From Hyperoodon ampullatus (lineage: Eukaryota > Chordata > Mammalia > Artiodactyla > Ziphiidae), in assembly GCA_949752795.1 (NCBI GenBank), contig CATKHW010000385.1, positions 62,001 through 126,000 on the forward strand: a stretch of 64,000 nt of DNA. The letters run 5' to 3'. Position numbers and translations under genes: made by a program. Every line of letters starts with the position of its first letter. Position 1 is the stretch's first letter. The notes beneath the pieces are model-generated. The model was not told the origin of the DNA. It worked only from the letters and a program-made list of their open reading frames with translations, and did not search any database. Shown piece by piece: positions 35,024 to 49,638 of the stretch.

Positions 35024-38000
35024 ATTCTCGATACACTTGTCATCACAATGCTCCCTGACACTTGTCGTCAGAATGCTCCTTGAACCCTGTCACAAAAAGG
35101 CTCCATGCCTTTTTCATCAAAATGCACCATGCCATTTTCAACACAATGCTCCATGCCATTGTCATCAAAATACTCCACAAGCTTGTCATCAGAATGCTCC
35201 ATGTCCCTTGTCATCACAATTTTCCATGCACTTGTCAGCACAATGCTCCCTGACCCTTGTCATCACAATGATCCAAGCCATTGTCATCACAATGCTCCAT
35301 TACCTTTGTCATCAGAATCCTCCATGACACTTGGCATCACAATGCTCCATGGCATTGTCATCACAATGGGACATTACATATGTCATCACAATGCTCCCTG
35401 ACACCTGTCTTCACAATAATGAATGACCTGGTCATCACAATGCTCCATGCCCTTGTCATCACAATGCGCCATTCCAACTGTCATCGCAATAAGCCATGAA
35501 ACTTATTAGACCAATGTTCCATGCCCTTGTCATCACAATGCCCCATGCCCTTGTTATCACAATGTTCCATGACCCCTGTCATCACAATGCTCCGTGACTC
35601 CAGTCATCACAAGGCTTCATGACCTTTGTCATCACAGTGGTCCATGCCCTTGTCATCAACAGTCTCTGTGACCTTTTTAACCACAATGCTTCATGAACTT
35701 TTCATCACAATGCCCTTTGACCCTTGTCATCACAATGCTCTATGCCTTTCTCAGCACAATGCTCCATGACCCATGTCATCACAATGCACCATGCGCTTGT
35801 CGTCACAGTGCTCCACAATCTTGTCATCACAATGCTCCATAAACCTTGTCATCACAATGCTCCATGCACTTCAAATCAAAATGCTCTCTCACCACTGATA
35901 TCACAATGGTACATCACTATTCATCACAATACTCCCTCAACCCTGTCATCACAATGTTCCATGACTCCTGTCATCACAATGCTACATGCACTTATCATCA
36001 CAATGTTTGATGATCCCTGACATCACAATGTTCCATAACCCCTGTCATCAAAATGCTCCATGACCCTTTTCATCAAAATGCTCCATGACCCCTAACATCA
36101 CAATGTTACATAACGCCTCTCATCAAAATGTTCCATGACCCTTTTCATCAAATTGGTCCATGACAATGTCATCACAATGCTCCCTACCCTTCTCATCACA
36201 ATGCACCACGCCCTTGTCATCAAAATGCTCCATGACCTTTGTCATCACAAAGCTCCATGACCCTTGGCATCACAATGCTCCATGCCATTGTCATCACAAT
36301 ACTCCATGAAACCTCTCATCACATTGTTCCATGCAATTGTCATCAAAAAGCTCCATGGTGCTTGTCATCACACTGCTCGATGCCCTTCTCATCACAATGC
36401 TCCATGCCCTTGTCATTACAATCCTCCATGACCCATGTATCACTGTGTTCCGTGCCCTTGTCATCACAATGCTCCATGCCCACTCTCATCACAATAATCC
36501 ATGAAACTTTTCAGACAAATGTTCCATGCCCTTGTCATCACAATGCTCCATTACCCCTGTCATAACAATGCTCCATGACCCCTGCCATCACAACGTTCCA
36601 CGGCCTTGTCATCACAAGGCTCCATGACCCTTGTCATCACAATGCTCCAAGACCCCTGTAATCACAGTGCTACATGCCCTTGTCATCACAAAGCTCCATG
36701 ATGCATGTCATCAGAATGCTCCATGCCCTTGCCATCACAATGCTCCATTACCCCTGTGATAACAATGCTCCATGACCCCTGCCATCACGATGTTCCATGG
36801 CCTTGTCATCACAAGGCTCCATGACCCTTCTCATCACAATGCTCCAAGACACCTGTAATCACAATGCTCCATGTCCCTTTTTATCTCAATGATCCATGAA
36901 CCCTGTCATCACAATGCACCATGCCCATCATCATAATGCTTCAGGCTATTGTCATCACAATGAAATCAAAATGCTCCATGACCTCTGTCATAACACTGCT
37001 CCAAATCCTTGTGATCACAATATTCCATAACACTTGTCATCACAATGCCCCATGACGCTCGTCATCACAATTATCTATGGTCTTCTCTTCACAATGCTCC
37101 ATGACCTTTGTCATCACAATGCTCAATACACTTGTCATCAAAATGCTCCCTGACACTTGTTCTCTTTATGCTCCTTGAACCCTGTCATGACAAGGCTCCA
37201 TGCCTTTTTCATCACAATGATCCATGCCTTTTTCATCACAATGCTCCAAGACGCCTGTAATTACAATGCTCCATGCCCTTGTCATCACAAAGCTCAATGA
37301 CGCATGTCATCAGACTGCTCCTTGGCCTTCTCATCACAATGCTCCATGCCCTTGTCATCACAATTTTCCAAGACACTCTAATCACAATGCTCCATGCCCC
37401 TTTTCATCAGTATGCTCCATGAGACTTGTCTCACAAGGCTCCATGGTTTTCTCATCATAATGCTCCAGCACCTTGTCATCACAATGCTTCACGACCTTGT
37501 CATGAAAATTTTCAATGGCCCTTGTCATCATAATGCTCCAAGCCCTAGTCATCACAATGCTCCATTATATTTGTCAACACAATCCTCCATTACATTTGGC
37601 ATCACAATGCTCCATGCCATTGTCATCGCAATGGACCATGACATATGTCATCACAATGCTCCCTGACACCTGTCTTCACAATACTCCATGACCTTCTCAT
37701 CACAATGCCCCATGCCCTTGTCATCACAATGCCCCATGCCCACTGTCATCACAATAATCTATTAAACTTGTCAGACCAATGCTCCATGCCCCTGTCATCA
37801 CAATGCTCCATGCCCTTGTCATCACAATGCTCCATGACCCTTGTCATCACAATGCTCTGTGACTCCAGTCATCACAATGCTTCATAACATTTGTCATCAC
37901 AGTGGTCCATGCCCACATCATCACAAGGCTCTGTGACCTTTGTAACCACAATACTCCATGAACTTTTCATCACAATGCTACGTGACCCTTGTCATCACAA

Positions 38001-38910
38001 TGCTCCATGCCCTTGTCATCACAAAGCTCCATGATGCATGTCATCAGAATGCTCCATGCCCTTGTCATCACAATGCTCCAAGACCCCTGTAATCACAATG
38101 GTCCATGCCCCTTTTCATCAGAATGCTCCATGAGACTTGTCATCACAAGGCTCCATGGTCTTCTCATCACAATGCTCCAGGACATTGTCATCAAAATGCC
38201 CCATTCCCTTATCATCACAATGCTCCATGACCCCTGTCATCACAATACTCCATGAACATTTTCAGCCCAATGCTCCATGACCTTCTCATCACAATGCTCC
38301 ATGACCAATATCATCACAATTCTCCATGACCACAGTCATCACAACGCTCAATATCACCTGACAACACAATGATCCGGGACTCTTATCATCACAATGCTCC
38401 ATTCCCTAGTCATCACAATGCTCCATGACGCCTGTCATCACAATACTCCATGAACATTTTCAGCCCAATGCTCCATGACACTTGTCATCACAATGATGCA
38501 TGCCCTTGTCATCCCAATGCTCCATGACCCCTGTAATCACAATGCTCCGTGACGCTTGTCATCACAGTGCTCCATGACACCTGTCATCACAATGCTCCAT
38601 GCCTTTGTCAGCAAAATGCTACATGACCTTGTCATTACAATGTTCTATGCACTTGTCATCACAATACTCCATTACCATTGCCATCACAATCCTCCATGAA
38701 CCTTGGGATCACATTGCTCCATGCCCTTGTCATCACAATGCTCCATGCTCCTTGAAATCAAAATGATCCATGACCTCTGTCATCAAAATGCTCCAAACCC
38801 TTGTGATCACAATGTTCCATAACACTTGTCATCACAATGCTCCATGATGCCTGTCATCACAATACTCCATGCCCTTTTCATCACAATGCTCCATGACCTT
38901 TGTCATCACA
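35024..38910. repeat. Higher-order repeat H1, 3887 bp
   Basis: Measured between anchors ATTCTCGATACACTTG. It is 98 bp shorter than the 3985-bp form, which is the sum of a 49-bp, a 25-bp and a 24-bp difference, all whole monomers. The 24-bp loss lies near 38056. Confidence 0.92.
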
Positions 38911-40737
38911 ATTCTCGATACACTTGTCATCACAATGCTCCCTGACACTTGTCGTCAGAATGCTCCTTGAACCCTGTCACAAAAAGGCTCCATGCCTTTT
39001 TCATCAAAATGCACCATGCCATTTTCAACACAATGCTCCATGCCATTGTCATCAAAATACTCCACAAGCTTGTCATCAGAATGCTCCATGTCCCTTGTCA
39101 TCACAATTTTCCATGCACTTGTCAGCACAAGGCTCCCTGACCCTTGTCATCACAATGCTCCAAGCCATTGTCATCACAATGCTCCATTACCTTTGTCATC
39201 AGAATCCTCCATGACACTTGGCATCACAATGCTCCATGGCATTGTCATCACAATGGGCCATTACATATGTCATCACAATGCTCCCTGACACCTGTCTTCA
39301 CAATATTCCATGACCTTGTCATCACAATGCTCCATGACCTTGTCATCACAATGTGCCATGCCCACTGTCATCAAAATAATCCATGAAACTTGTCAGACCA
39401 AAGCTCCATGCCACCTTTCATCACAATGCTCCATGAACCCTGTCATCACAATGCACCATGCCCAACATCATAATGCTTCATGCTCTTGTCATCACAATGA
39501 AATCAAAATGCTCCATGACCTCTGTCATCAAAATGCTCCAAAGCCTTGTGATCACAATGTTCCATAACACTTGTCATCACAATACCCCATGACGCTACTC
39601 ATAACAATTATCCATGGACTTCTCATCACAATGCACCATGACATTTGTCATCACAATGCGCAATACACATGTCATCACAATGCTCCCTGACTCTTGCCAT
39701 CAGTATGCTCCCTGAACCCTTTCATGACAAGGCTCCATGCCTTTTTCATCACAATGATCCATGCCATTTTCATCACAATGCTCCAAGACCCCTGTAATCA
39801 CAATGCTCCATGCCCTTGTCATCACAAAGCTCCATGATGCATGTCATCAGAATGCTCCATGGCCTTCTCATCACAATGCTCCATGCCCTTGTCATCACAA
39901 TGCTCCAAGACCCCTGTAATCACAATGGTCCATGCCCCTTTTCATCAGAATGCTCCATGAGACTTGTCATCACAAGGCTCCATGGTCTTCTCATCACAAT
40001 GCTCCAGGACATTGTCATCAAAATGCCCCATTCCCTTATCATCACAATGCTCCATGACCCCTGTCATCACAATACTCCATGAACATTTTCAGCCCAATGC
40101 TCCATGACCTTCTCATCACAATGCTCCATGACCAATATCATCACAATTCTCCATGACCACAGTCATCACAACGCTCAATATCACCTGACAACACAATGAT
40201 CCGGGACTCTTGTCATCACAATGCTCCATTCCCTAGTCATCACAATGCTCCATGACGCCTGTCATCACAATACTCCATGAACATTTTCAGCCCAATGCTC
40301 CATGACACTTATCATCACAATGATGCATGCCCTTGTCATCCCAATGCTCCATGACCCCTGTAATCACAATGCTCCATGACGCTTGTCATCACAGTGCTCC
40401 ATGACACCTGTCATCACAATGCTCCATGCCTTTGTCAGCAAAATGCTACATGACCTTGTCATTACAATGTTCTATGCACTTGTCATCACAATACTCCATT
40501 ACCATTGCCATCACAATCCTCCATGAACCTTGAGATCACATTGCTCCATGCCCTTGTCATCACAATGCTCCATGCTCCTTGAAATCAAAATGATCCATGG
40601 CCTCTGTCATCACAATGCTCCAAACCCTTGTGATCACAATGTTCCATAACACTTGTCATCACAATGCTCCATGATGCCTGTCATCACAATACTCCATGCC
40701 CTTTTCATCACAATGCTCCATGACCTTTGTCATCACA
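38911..40737. repeat. Higher-order repeat H2, short chimeric unit, 1827 bp
   Basis: Starts like every HOR but jumps, near CCTGTCTTCACAATA (about 39300), into sequence of the later part of the HOR, omitting about 2 kb. It contains a variant block (GTGCCATGCCCACTGTCATC) found elsewhere only at 33636-33655. Confidence 0.92.
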
Positions 40738-43700
40738 ATTCTCGATACACTTGTCATCACAATGCTCCCTGACACTTGTCGTCAGAATGCTCCTTGAACC
40801 CTGTCACAAAAAGGCTCCATGCCTTTTTCATCAAAATGCACCATGCCATTTTCAACACAATGCTCCATGCCATTGTCATCAAAATACTCCACAAGCTTGT
40901 CATCAGAATGCTCCATGTCCCTTGTCATCATAATTTTCCATGCACTTGTCAGCACAATGCTCCCTGACCCTTGTCATCACAATGCTCCAAGCCATTGTCA
41001 TCACAATGCTCCATTACCTCTGTCATCAGAATCCTCCATGACACTTGGCATCACAATGCTCCATGGCATTGTCATCACAATGGGCCATTACATATGTCAT
41101 CACAATGCTCCCTGACACCTGTCTTCACAATAATGAATGACCTGGTCATCACAATGCTCCATGCCCTTGTCATCACAATGCGCCATTCCAACTGTCATCG
41201 CAATAAGCCATGAAACTTATTAGACCAATGCTCCATGCCCTTGTCATCACAATGCCCCATGCCCTTGTTATCACAATGTTCCATGACCCCTGTCATCACA
41301 ATGCTCCGTGACTCCAGTCATCACAAGGCTTCATGACCTTTGTCATCACAGTTGTCCATGCCCTTGTCATCAACAGTCTCTGTGACCTTTTTAACCACAA
41401 TGCTTCATGAAATTTTCATCACAATGCCCTTTGACCCTTGTCATCACAATGCTCTATGCCTTTCTCAGCACAATGCTCCATGACCCATGTCATCACAATG
41501 CACCATGCGCTTGTCGTCACAGTGCTCCACAATCTTGTCATCACAATGCTCCATAAACCTTGTCATCACAATGCTCCATGCACTTCAAATCAAAATGCTC
41601 TCTCACCACTGATATCACAATGGTACATCACTATTCATCACAATACTCCCTCAACCCTGTCATCACAATGTTCCATGACTCCTGTCATCACAATGCTACA
41701 TGCACTTATCATCACAATGTTTGATGATCCCTGACATCACAATGTTCCATAACCCCTGTCATCAAAATGCTCCATGACCCTTTTCATCAAAATGCTCCAT
41801 GACCCCTAACATCACAATGTTACATAACGCCTCTCATCAAAATGTTCCATGACCCTTTTCATCAAATTGGTCCATGACAATGTCATCACAATGCTCCCTA
41901 CCCTTCTCATCACAATGCACCACGCCCTTGTCATCAAAATGCTCCATGACCTTTGTCATCACAAAGCTCCATGACCCTTGGCATCACAATGCTCCATGCC
42001 ATTGTCATCACAATACTCCATGAAACCTCTCATCACATTGTTCCATGCAATTGTCATCAAAAAGCTCCATGGTGCTTGTCATCACACTGCTCGATGCCCT
42101 TCTCATCACAATGCTCCATGCCCTTGTCATTACAATCCTCCATGACCCATGTATCACTGTGTTCCGTGCCCTTGTCATCACAATGCTCCATGCCCACTCT
42201 CATCACAATAATCCATGAAACTTTTCAGACAAATGTTCCATGCCCTTGTCATCACAATGCTCCATTACCCCTGTCATAACAATGCTCCATGACCCCTGCC
42301 ATCACAACGTTCCACGGCCTTGTCATCACAAGGCTCCATGACCCTTGTCATCACAATGCTCCAAGACCCCTGTAATCACAGTGCTACATGCCCTTGTCAT
42401 CACAAAGCTCCATGATGCATGTCATCAGAATGCTCCATGCCCTTGCCATCACAATGCTCCATTACCCCTGTGATAACAATGCTCCATGAACCCTGCCATC
42501 ACGATGTTCCATGGCCTTGTCATCACAAGGCTCCATGACCCTTCTCATCACAATGCTCCAAGACACCTGTAATCACAATGCTCCATGTCCCTTTTTATCT
42601 CAATGATCCATGAACCCTGTCATCACAATGCACCATGCCCATCATCATAATGCTTCAGGCTATTGTCATCACAATGAAATCAAAATGCTCCATGACCTCT
42701 GTCATAACACTGCTCCAAATCCTTGTGATCACAATATTCCATAACACTTGTCATCACAATGCCCCATGACGCTCGTCATCACAATTATCTATGGTCTTCT
42801 CTTCACAATGCTCCATGACCTTTGTCATCACAATGCTCAATACACTTGTCATCAAAAAGCTCCCTGACACTTGTTCTCTGTATGCTCCTTGAACCCTGTC
42901 ATGACAAGGCTCCATGCCTTTTTCATCACAATGATCCATGCCTTTTTCATCACAATGCTCCAAGACGCCTGTAATTACAATGCTCCATGCCCTTGTCATC
43001 ACAAAGCTCAATGACGCATGTCATCAGACTGCTCCTTGGCCTTCTCATCACAATGCTCCATGCGCTTGTCATCACAATTTTCCAAGACACTCTAATCACA
43101 ATGCTCCATGCCCCTTTTCATCAGTATGCTCCATGAGACTTGTCTCACAAGGCTCCATGGTTTTCTCATCATAATGCTCCAGCACCTTGTCATCACAATG
43201 CTTCACGACCTTGTCATGAAAATTTTCAATGGCCCTTGTCATCATAATGCTCCAAGCCCTAGTCATCACAATGCTCCATTATATTTGTCATCACAGTCCT
43301 CCATTACATTTGGCATCACAATGCTCCATGCCATTGTCATCGCAATGGACCATGACATATGTCATCACAATGCTCCCTGACACCTGTCTTCACAATACTC
43401 CATGACCTTCTCATCACAATGCCCCATGCCCTTGTCATCACAATGCCCCATGCCCACTGTCATCACAATAATCTATTAAACTTGTCAGACCAATGCTCCA
43501 TGCCCCTGTCATCACAATGCTCCATGCCCTTGTCATCACAATGCTCCATGACCCTTGTCATCACAATGCTCTGTGACTCCAGTCATCACAATGCTTCATA
43601 ACATTTGTCATCACAGTGGTCCATGCCCACATCATCACAAGGCTCTGTGACCTTTGTAACCACAATACTCCATGAACTTTTCATCACAATGCTACGTGAC

Positions 43701-44648
43701 CCTTGTCATCACAATGCTCCATGCCCTTGTCATCACAAAGCTCCATGATGCATGTCATCAGAATGCTCCATGGCCTTCTCATCACAATGCTCCATGCCCT
43801 TGTCATCACAATGCTCCAAGACCCCTGTAATCACAATGGTCCATGCCCCTTTTCATCAGAATGCTCCATGAGACTTGTCATCACAAGGCTCCATGGTCTT
43901 CTCATCACAATGCTCCAGGACATTGTCATCAAAATGTCCCATTCCCTTATCATCACAATGCTCCATGACCCCTGTCATCACAATACTCCATGAACATTTT
44001 CAGCCCAATGCTCCATGACCTTCTCATCACAATGCTCCATGACCAATATCATCACAATTCTCCATGACCACAGTCATCACAACGCTCAATATCACCTGAC
44101 AACACAATGATCCGGGACTCTTGTCATCACAATGCTCCATTCCCTAGTCATCACAATGCTCCATGACGCCTGTCATCACAATACTCCATGAACATTTTCA
44201 GCCCAATGCTCCATGACACTTGTCATCACAATGATGCATGCCCTTGTCATCCCAATGCTCCATGACCCCTGTAATCACAATGCTCCGTGACGCTTGTCAT
44301 CACAGTGCTCCATGACACCTGTCATCACAATGCTCCATGCCTTTGTCAGCAAAATGCTACATGACCTTGTCATTACAATGTTCTATGCACTTGTCATCAC
44401 AATACTCCATTACCATTGCCATCACAATCCTCCATGAACCTTGGGATCACATTGCTCCATGCCCTTGTCATCACAATGCTCCATGCTCCTTGAAATCAAA
44501 ATGATCCATGGCCTCTGTCATCACAATGCTCCAAACCCTTGTGATCACAATGTTCCATAACACTTGTCATCACAATGCTCCATGATGCCTGTCATCACAA
44601 TACTCCATGCCCTTTTCATCACAATGCTCCATGACCTTTGTCATCACA
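40738..44648. repeat. Higher-order repeat H3, 3911 bp
   Basis: As H1 but with the 24-bp monomer near 43760 kept. It still lacks the 49-bp and 25-bp monomer gains seen from H4 onward. Confidence 0.92.
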
Positions 44649-45084
44649 ATTCTCGATACACTTGTCATCACAATGCTCCCTGACACTTGTCGTCAGAATG
44701 CTCCTTGAACCCTGTCACAAAAAGGCTCCATGCCTTTTTCATCAAAATGCACCATGCCATTTTCAACACAATGCTCCATGCCATTGTCATCAAAATACTC
44801 CACAAGCTTGTCATCAGAATGCTCCATGTCCCTTGTCATCACAATTTTCCATGCACTTGTCAGCACAAGGCTCCCTGACCCTTGTCATCACAATGCTCCA
44901 AGCCATTGTCATCACAATGCTCCATTACCTTTGTCATCAGAATCCTCCATGACACTTGGCATCACAATGCTCCATGGCATTGTCATCACAATGGGACATT
45001 ACATATGTCATCACAATGCTCCCTGACACCTGTCTTCACAATAATGAATGACCTGGTCATCACAATGCTCCATGCCCTTGTCAT

Positions 45085-46090
45085 CACAATGCGCCATTCC
45101 AACTGTCATCGCAATAAGCCATGAAACTTATTAGACCAATGCTCCATGCCCTTGTCATCACAATGCCCCATGCCCTTGTTATCACAATGTTCCATGACCC
45201 CTGTCATCACAATGCTCCGTGACTCCAGTCATCACAAGGCTTCATGACCTTTGTCATCACAGTGGTCCATGCCCTTGTCATCAACAGTCTCTGTGACCTT
45301 TTTAACCACAATGCTTCATGAACTTTTCATCACAATGCCCTTTGACCCTTGTCATCACAATGCTCTATGCCTTTCTCAGCACAATGCTCCATGACCCTTG
45401 TCATCACAATGCTCCATGCGCTTGTCAGCACAATGCTCCATGACCCATGTCATCACAATGCACCATGCGCTTGTCGTCACAGTGCTCCACAATCTTGTCA
45501 TCACAATGCTCCATAAACCTTGTCATCACAATGCTCCATGCACTTCAAATCAAAATGCTCTCTCACCACTGATATCACAATGGTACATCACTATTCATCA
45601 CAATACTCCCTCAACCCTGTCATCACAATGTTCCATGACTCCTGTCATCACAATGCTACATGCACTTATCATCACAATGTTTGATGATCCCTGACATCAC
45701 AATGTTCCATAACCCCTGTCATCAAAATGCTCCATGACCCTTTTCATCAGAATGCTCCATGACCCCTAACATCACAATGTTACATAACGCCTCTCATCAA
45801 AATGTTCCATGACCCTTTTCATCAAATTGGTCCATGACAATGTCATCACAATGCTCCCTACCCTTCTCATCACAATGCACCACGCCCTTGTCATCAAAAT
45901 GCTCCATGACCTTTGTCATCACAAAGCTCCATGACCCTTGGCATCACAATGCTCCATGCCATTGTCATCACAATACTCCATGAAACCTCTCATCACATTG
46001 TTCCATGCAATTGTCATCAAAAAGCTCCATGGTGCTTGTCATCACACTGCTCGATGCCCTTCTCATCACAATGCTCCATGCCCTTGTCAT
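45085..46090. repeat. 1006-bp internal duplication in H4, first copy
   Basis: The block from GCGCCATTCCAACTGTCATC is followed by a second copy starting near 46091. The two marker words GCTTGTCAGCACAATG occur at an exact 1006-bp spacing. About 41 monomers are involved. Confidence 0.88.
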
Positions 46091-47096
46091 CACAATGCGC
46101 CATTCCAACTGTCATCGCAATAAGCCATGAAACTTATTAGACCAATGCTCCATGCCCTTGTCATCACAATGCCCCATGCCCTTGTTATCGCAATGTTCCA
46201 TGACCCCTGTCATCACAATGCTCCGTGACTCCAGTCATCACAAGGCTTCATGACCTTTGTCATCACAGTGGTCCATGCCCTTGTCATCAACAGTCTCTGT
46301 GACCTTTTTAACCACAATGCTTCATGAGCTTTTCATCACAATGCCCTTTGACCCTTGTCATCACAATGCTCTATGCCTTTCTCAGCACAATGCTCCATGA
46401 CCCTTGTCATCACAATGCTCCATGCGCTTGTCAGCACAATGCTCCATGACCCATGTCATCACAATGCACCATGCGCTTGTCGTCACAGTGCTCCACAATC
46501 TTGTCATCACAATGCTCCATAAACCTTGTCATCACAATGCTCCATGCACTTCAAATCAAAATGCTCTCTCACCACTGATATCACAATGGTACATCACTAT
46601 TCATCACAATACTCCCTCAACCCTGTCATCACAATGTTCCATGACTCCTGTCATCACAATGCTACATGCACTTATCATCACAATGTTTGATGATCCCTGA
46701 CATCACAATGTTCCATAACCCCTGTCATCAAAATGCTCCATGACCCTTTTCATCAAAATGCTCCATGACCCCTAACATCACAATGTTACATAACGCCTCT
46801 CATCAAAATGTTCCATGACCCTTTTCATCAAATTGGTCCATGACAATGTCATCACAATGCTCCCTACCCTTCTCATCACAATGCACCACGCCCTTGTCAT
46901 CAAAATGCTCCATGACCTTTGTCATCACAAAGCTCCATGACCCTTGGCATCACAATGCTCCATGCCATTGTCATCACAATACTCCATGAAACCTCTCATC
47001 ACATTGTTCCATGCAATTGTCATCAAAAAGCTCCATGGTGCTTGTCATCACACTGCTCGATGCCCTTCTCATCACAATGCTCCATGCCCTTGTCAT
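46091..47096. repeat. 1006-bp internal duplication in H4, second copy
   Basis: Second copy of the block, with a few private differences from the first (for example TTATCGCAATG for TTATCACAATG and CATGAGCTTTTC for CATGAACTTTTC). It rejoins the normal HOR path in the CCTTGTCATTACAATCC region. Confidence 0.88.
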
Positions 47097-49638
47097 TACA
47101 ATCCTCCATGACCCATGTATCACTGTGTTCCGTGCCCTTGTCATCACAATGCTCCATGCCCACTCTCATCACAATAATCCATGAAACTTTTCAGACAAAT
47201 GTTCCATGCCCTTGTCATCACAATGCTCCATTACCCCTGTCATAACAATGCTCCATGACCCCTGCCATCACAACGTTCCACGGCCTTGTCATCACAAGGT
47301 TCCATGACCCTTGTCATCACAATGCTCCAAGACCCCTGTAATCACAGTGCTACATGCCCTTGTCATCACAAAGCTCCATGATGCATGTCATCAGAATGCT
47401 CCATGCCCTTGCCATCACAATGCTCCATTACCCCTGTGATAACAATGCTCCATGACCCCTGCCATCACGATGTTCCATGGCCTTGTCATCACAAGGCTCC
47501 ATGACCCTTCTCATCACAATGCTCCAAGACACCTGTAATCACAATGCTCCATGTCCCTTTTTATCTCAATGATCCATGAACCCTGTCATCACAATGCACC
47601 ATGCCCATCATCATAATGCTTCAGGCTATTGTCATCACAATGAAATCAAAATGCTCCATGACCTCTGTCATAACACTGCTCCAAACCCTTGTGATCACAA
47701 TATTCCATAACACTTGTCATCACAATGCCCCATGACGCTCGTCATCACAATGCCCCATGACGCTCGTCATCACAATTATCTATGGTCTTCTCTTCACAAT
47801 GCTCCATGACCTTTGTCATCACAATGCTCAATACACTTGTCATCAAAATGCTCCCTGACACTTGTTCTCTGTATGCTCCTTGAACCCTGTCATGACAAGG
47901 CTCCATGCCTTTTTCATCACAATGATCCATGCCTTTTTCATCACAATGCTCCAAGACGCCTGTAATTACAATGCTCCATGCCCTTGTCATCACAAAGCTC
48001 AATGACGCATGTCATCAGACTGCTCCTTGGCCTTCTCATCACAATGCTCCATGCGCTTGTCATCACAATTTTCCAAGACACTCTAATCACAATGCTCCAT
48101 GCCCCTTTTCATCAGTATGCTCCATGAGACTTGTCTCACAAGGCTCCATGGTTTTCTCATCATAATGCTCCAGCACCTTGTCATCACAATGCTTCACGAC
48201 CTTGTCATGAAAATTTTCAATGGCCCTTGTCATCATAATGCTCCAAGCCCTAGTCATCACAATGCTCCATTATATTTGTCATCACAATCCTCCATTACAT
48301 TTGGCATCACAATGCTCCATGCCATTGTCATCGCAATGGACCATGACATATGTCATCACAATGCTCCCTGACACCTGTCTTCACAATACTCCATGACCTT
48401 CTCATCACAATGCCCCATGCCCTTGTCATCACAATGCCCCATGCCCACTGTCATCACAATAATCTATTAAACTTGTCAGACCAATGCTCCATGCCCCTGT
48501 CATCACAATGCTCCATGCCCTTGTCATCACAATGCTCCATGACCCTTGTCATCACAATGCTCTGTGACTCCAGTCATCACAATGCTTCATAACATTTGTC
48601 ATCACAGTGGTCCATGCCCACATCATCACAAGGCTCTGTGACCTTTGTAACCACAATACTCCATGAACTTTTCATCACAATGCTACGTGACCCTTGTCAT
48701 CACAATGCTCCATGCCCTTGTCATCACAAAGCTCCATGATGCATGTCATCAGAATGCTCCATGGCCTTCTCATCACAATGCTCCATGCCCTTGTCATCAC
48801 AATGCTCCAAGACCCCTGTAATCACAATGGTCCATGCCCCTTTTCATCAGAATGCTCCATGAGACTTGTCATCACAAGGCTCCATGGTCTTCTCATCACA
48901 ATGCTCCAGGACATTGTCATCAAAATGCCCCATTCCTTTATCATCACAATGCTCCATGACCCCTGTCATCACAATACTCCATGAACATTTTCAGCCCAAT
49001 GCTCCATGACCTTCTCATCACAATGCTCCATGACCAATATCATCACAATTCTCCATGACCACAGTCATCACAACGCTCAATATCACCTGACAACACAATG
49101 ATCCGGGACTCTTGTCATCACAATGCTCCATTCCCTAGTCATCACAATGCTCCATGACGCCTGCCATCACAATACTCCATGAACATTTTCAGCCAATTCT
49201 CCATGACACTTGTCATCACAATGATGCATGCCCTTGTCATCCCAATGCTCCATGACACCTGTAATCACAATGCTCCGTGACGCTTGTCATCACAGTGCTC
49301 CATGACACCTGTCATCACAATGCTCCATGCCTTTGTCAGCAAAATGCTACATGACCTTGTCATTACAATGTTCTATGCACTTGTCATCACAATACTCCAT
49401 TACCATTGCCATCACAATCCTCCATGAACCTTGGGATCACATTGCTCCATGCCCTTGTCATCACAATGCTCCATGCTCCTTGAAATCAAAATGATCCATG
49501 ACCTCTGTCATCACAATGCTCCAAACCCTTGTGATCACAATGTTCCATAACACTTGTCATCACAATGCTCCATGATGCCTGTCATCACAATACTCCATGT
49601 CCTTTTCATCACAATGCTCCATGACCTTTGTCATCACA

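Larger units (their letters stand above)
44649..49638. repeat. Higher-order repeat H4 with internal duplication, 4990 bp
   Basis: 3985-bp form plus a 1006-bp internal duplication, less one base near 49194 (CAGCCAATTCTCC). It has the 49-bp gain. It also has a doubled CCCCATGACGCTCGTCATC near 47747-47778. Confidence 0.92.
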
